The notes beneath the pieces were generated by a model that did not search any database, was not told where the DNA came from, and saw only the letters and a list, made by a program, of their open reading frames with translations. Position numbers and translations under genes: made by a program. A DNA stretch of 64,000 nucleotides from Streptomyces echinatus (lineage in GTDB: Bacteria; Actinomycetota; Actinomycetes; Streptomycetales; Streptomycetaceae), in the NCBI RefSeq assembly GCF_014203595.1, contig NZ_JACHJK010000001.1:684582-748581 (forward strand), given 5' to 3'. Of the stretch, positions 62,098-64,000 are shown piece by piece. Every line of letters begins with the position of its first letter. The first letter of the stretch is position 1.

Positions 62098-63129
62098 CTA
62101 GGGGAGGGTAACGACCGTGGCGGCGTAGACGAGACCCGCCCCGAATCCGATGACGAGCGCGGTGTCGCCGCTCTTCGCCTCCCCGGTCGCCAGGAGCCGC
62201 TCCATCGCGAGCGGGATCGAGGCGGCCGAGGTGTTGCCGGTGGTGCGGATGTCACGGGCGACCGTGACGTGCTCCGGCAGCTTCAGTGTCTTCACCATCG
62301 AGTCGATGATCCGCACATTGGCCTGGTGCGGGATGAAGACGTCCAGGTCGTCCGGGCTGATTCCGGCCGCGTCCAGCGCCTGCTGGGCGACCTTCGCCAT
62401 CTCGAACACGGCCCAGCGGAACACCGCCTGGCCCTCCTGCGTGATCGCAGGGAACTTGACGTTGCCCTCGCTGTCGAGGGGCAGCGTGGAGACGTCGCCG
62501 ACGTGGAAGCGGTCCCAGGGGACGGTCTGCTTGATGGTCCCGGACTTGTCGCCCTCGGAGCCCCACACGGTCGGGCCGATCGCCGGCTCCTTCGAGGGGC
62601 CGACCACGACCGCGCCGGCGCCGTCACCGAACAGGAACGCGGTCGCGCGGTCCTCCAGGTCGGTCAGGTCGCTCAGCCGCTCCACACCGATGACGAGCAC
62701 GTACTCGGCGGAACCTTCCACCACCATGCCCTTGGCGAGGGTCAGGCCGTAGCCGAAGCCCGCGCAGCCGGCCGAGATGTCGAAGGCGGCGGCCTTGTCG
62801 GTGCCGATCCTGTCGGCGATCTCGGTGGCGACGGCCGGGGTCTGGCTGAAGTGCGAGACGGTCGAGACGACCACCGCGCCGATCTGCTCGGCGTCGATGC
62901 CCGCGTCGGCGATCGCCTTGCCGGCGGCCTCCACGGACATCGCGGCGACCGTCTCCTCGGGACCGGCCCAGTGCCGGGTCTCGATGCCGGAGCGGGAGCG
63001 GATCCACTCGTCGGACGAGTCGATCTTCTCGAGGATCACCTCGTTCGGCACCACCCGGGTCGGCCGGTAGCCGCCGACGCCGAGGATGCGCGCATACGGG
63101 GCGCCCTTGCTGGGCTTGATCTTCGACAT
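62098..63129 (-). CDS. fabH: 3-oxoacyl-ACP synthase III
   Basis: A 343-aa enzyme that starts fatty-acid synthesis by condensing an acyl-CoA with malonyl-ACP; in Streptomyces it accepts branched starters. The triad is Cys122 in DISAGCAGFGYG, His in FIPHQANVRI and Asn in TTGNTSAAS. Start ATG of MSKIKPSKG, 16 bases after the fabD stop. All catalytic residues intact. Confidence 0.97.
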   Translation of the reverse strand: MSKIKPSKGAPYARILGVGGYRPTRVVPNEVILEKIDSSDEWIRSRSGIETRHWAGPEETVAAMSVEAAGKAIADAGIDAEQIGAVVVSTVSHFSQTPAVATEIADRIGTDKAAAFDISAGCAGFGYGLTLAKGMVVEGSAEYVLVIGVERLSDLTDLEDRATAFLFGDGAGAVVVGPSKEPAIGPTVWGSEGDKSGTIKQTVPWDRFHVGDVSTLPLDSEGNVKFPAITQEGQAVFRWAVFEMAKVAQQALDAAGISPDDLDVFIPHQANVRIIDSMVKTLKLPEHVTVARDIRTTGNTSAASIPLAMERLLATGEAKSGDTALVIGFGAGLVYAATVVTLP

Positions 63130-63145
63130 GCTCTCGGGCTCCTTG

Positions 63146-64000
63146 TCAGGCGCCCGCCGCGTCAGCGGCAGGTGTGGACGCCTCCGCGATGAGCTCGCGA
63201 GCGGCGTCGAGGTCGGCGGGGGTCTTCAGGGCGAGTGTCTTCACACCGGGCAGGGCCCGCTTGGCCAGGCCGGTCAGGGTGCCGCCCGGGCACACCTCGA
63301 TGAGCGCGGTGGCGCCCTGCTTCTGGAACGTCTCCATGCACAGGTCCCAGCGGACCGGGTTGGCGACCTGGCCGACCAGCCGGTCCAGCACCTCGGCGCC
63401 GGACGCGACGGTCCGGCCGTCCTTGTTGGAGACGTAGGTGACCCGGGGGTCGGCCGGCGACAGTTCCGCCGCGGCCTTGGCCAGGGTCTCGACCGCGGGG
63501 GCCATGTGACCGGTGTGGAAGGCGCCGGCGACCTTCAGCGCGATGACCTTGCGGACGCCCTCGGGCTTGTCCTCGTTCAGCGCGGCCAGCTGCTCCAGCG
63601 TGCCCGCGGCGACGATCTGGCCCGCGCCGTTGATGTTCGCCGGGGTCAGGCCCAGCTTCTCCAGGTGCGGGAGGGTCACCTCGGGCTCGCCGCCGAGGAG
63701 CGCCGCCATACCGGTCTCGGTGACCGCGGCGGCGTCGGCCATGGCCAGACCCCGCTTGCGGACCAGATCCAGGGCGGCGGTGTCGTCCAGGACTCCGGCG
63801 AAGGCGGCGGCGGTGATCTCGCCGACGCTGTGGCCCGCGACCGCGCCCGGGGCGATCTCGGCGATGTCACCGAGTGCCGCGGCGGACAGGAGACCGGCGG
63901 CGACCAGCAGCGGCTGGGCCACGGCGGTGTCACGGATGGCGTCGGCGTCGGCCTGGGTGCCGTAGTGGACAAGATCCAGGCCGATGGCGTCCGACCATGC
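63146..64000 (-). CDS. fabD: Malonyl-CoA:ACP transacylase, N-terminus outside window
   Basis: 284 codons are inside the window; the reading frame continues off the right edge, so about 26-30 N-terminal residues, including the start, are missing. The nucleophile motif is GHSVGEITAAAF, and VAGAFHTGHMAP contains the second catalytic His. It transfers malonyl from CoA to AcpP. First gene of the visible fab cluster and likely co-transcribed with fabH, acpP and fabF. Confidence 0.96.
   Translation of the reverse strand, partial: AWSDAIGLDLVHYGTQADADAIRDTAVAQPLLVAAGLLSAAALGDIAEIAPGAVAGHSVGEITAAAFAGVLDDTAALDLVRKRGLAMADAAAVTETGMAALLGGEPEVTLPHLEKLGLTPANINGAGQIVAAGTLEQLAALNEDKPEGVRKVIALKVAGAFHTGHMAPAVETLAKAAAELSPADPRVTYVSNKDGRTVASGAEVLDRLVGQVANPVRWDLCMETFQKQGATALIEVCPGGTLTGLAKRALPGVKTLALKTPADLDAARELIAEASTPAADAAGA

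Noticed and set aside
1..64000. CRISPR arrays, prophage or rRNA genes
   Set aside because: No regularly spaced repeat-spacer pattern, phage structural gene or rRNA sequence was noticed; the repeats found are coding minisatellites or inverted repeats.

Overview
The window is high-GC actinobacterial DNA, almost certainly a Streptomyces chromosome. GC-rich third positions, frequent GTG and TTG starts, tRNA genes without an encoded CCA, a fabD-fabH-acpP-fabF cluster, an SCO2400-family protein, Tat-exported glycosidases and a TTA (bldA-type) codon all fit. The gene order resembles the core region of Streptomyces chromosomes that carries mbl, matB and the fab cluster; that comparison is from memory and was not computed.

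Layout: 0-3 kb holds the start of an ABC exporter, an FGGY sugar kinase, a YtxH-type protein and three tRNA genes (two identical tRNA-Asn and one with anticodon CAT). 3-12 kb holds an M20 amidohydrolase, a DasR-like site in a gene-poor stretch, a Ser/Thr kinase, a STAS/STAS-ANTAR/MEDS-ATPase regulatory group, a 5'-truncated LysR remnant next to a 3'-truncated sensor kinase, and an mbl-like actin gene. 12.2-19.1 kb is a four-gene operon (Trypco1-like protein, trypsin fused to a VMAP-C-like domain, MoxR AAA ATPase, large vWA-like protein with a degenerate HAD module). It resembles the vWA-MoxR-VMAP conflict systems. 19-30.5 kb holds a giant secreted subtilase, a fused acyl-CoA carboxyltransferase with a MatB-like malonyl-CoA synthetase, an ATP-grasp protein, an SDR, an IclR regulator and an SMP-30 lactonase. 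30.6-39 kb holds a membrane protein/ImmA-IrrE pair, a secreted GH35 beta-galactosidase, an Rrf2 regulator, a DUF4360 secreted protein and an aminotransferase with a repetitive Pro/Ala tail.

39-47.7 kb is a sugar-use region: aldose 1-epimerase, permease, double ATPase, binding lipoprotein and an unknown TIM-barrel protein in one operon, and a zinc dehydrogenase plus galactonate-dehydratase-like enzyme in another. A shared near-palindromic motif (core GTTCGARAT) lies upstream of both operons and of the IclR-SMP-30 operon. The enzymes would convert an external galactoside to a 2-keto-3-deoxy sugar acid by an oxidative, De Ley-Doudoroff-like route.

47.8-60.3 kb holds an SCO2400-family protein, a serine hydrolase, Ohr, an oxidoreductase with a divergent MarR, two membrane proteins, a pyroglutamyl-peptidase-like protein, TetR, a GH3 beta-glucosidase broken by one extra G, a galM fragment, an SGNH hydrolase and a DUF3145 protein. 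60.4-64 kb is the fatty-acid synthase cluster fabF-acpP-fabH-fabD, with fabD running off the right end. Two related MITE-like inverted-repeat elements (166 and 53 bp) sit at the 3' ends of leftward genes, each overlapping a TAG stop and lying beside a terminator hairpin.
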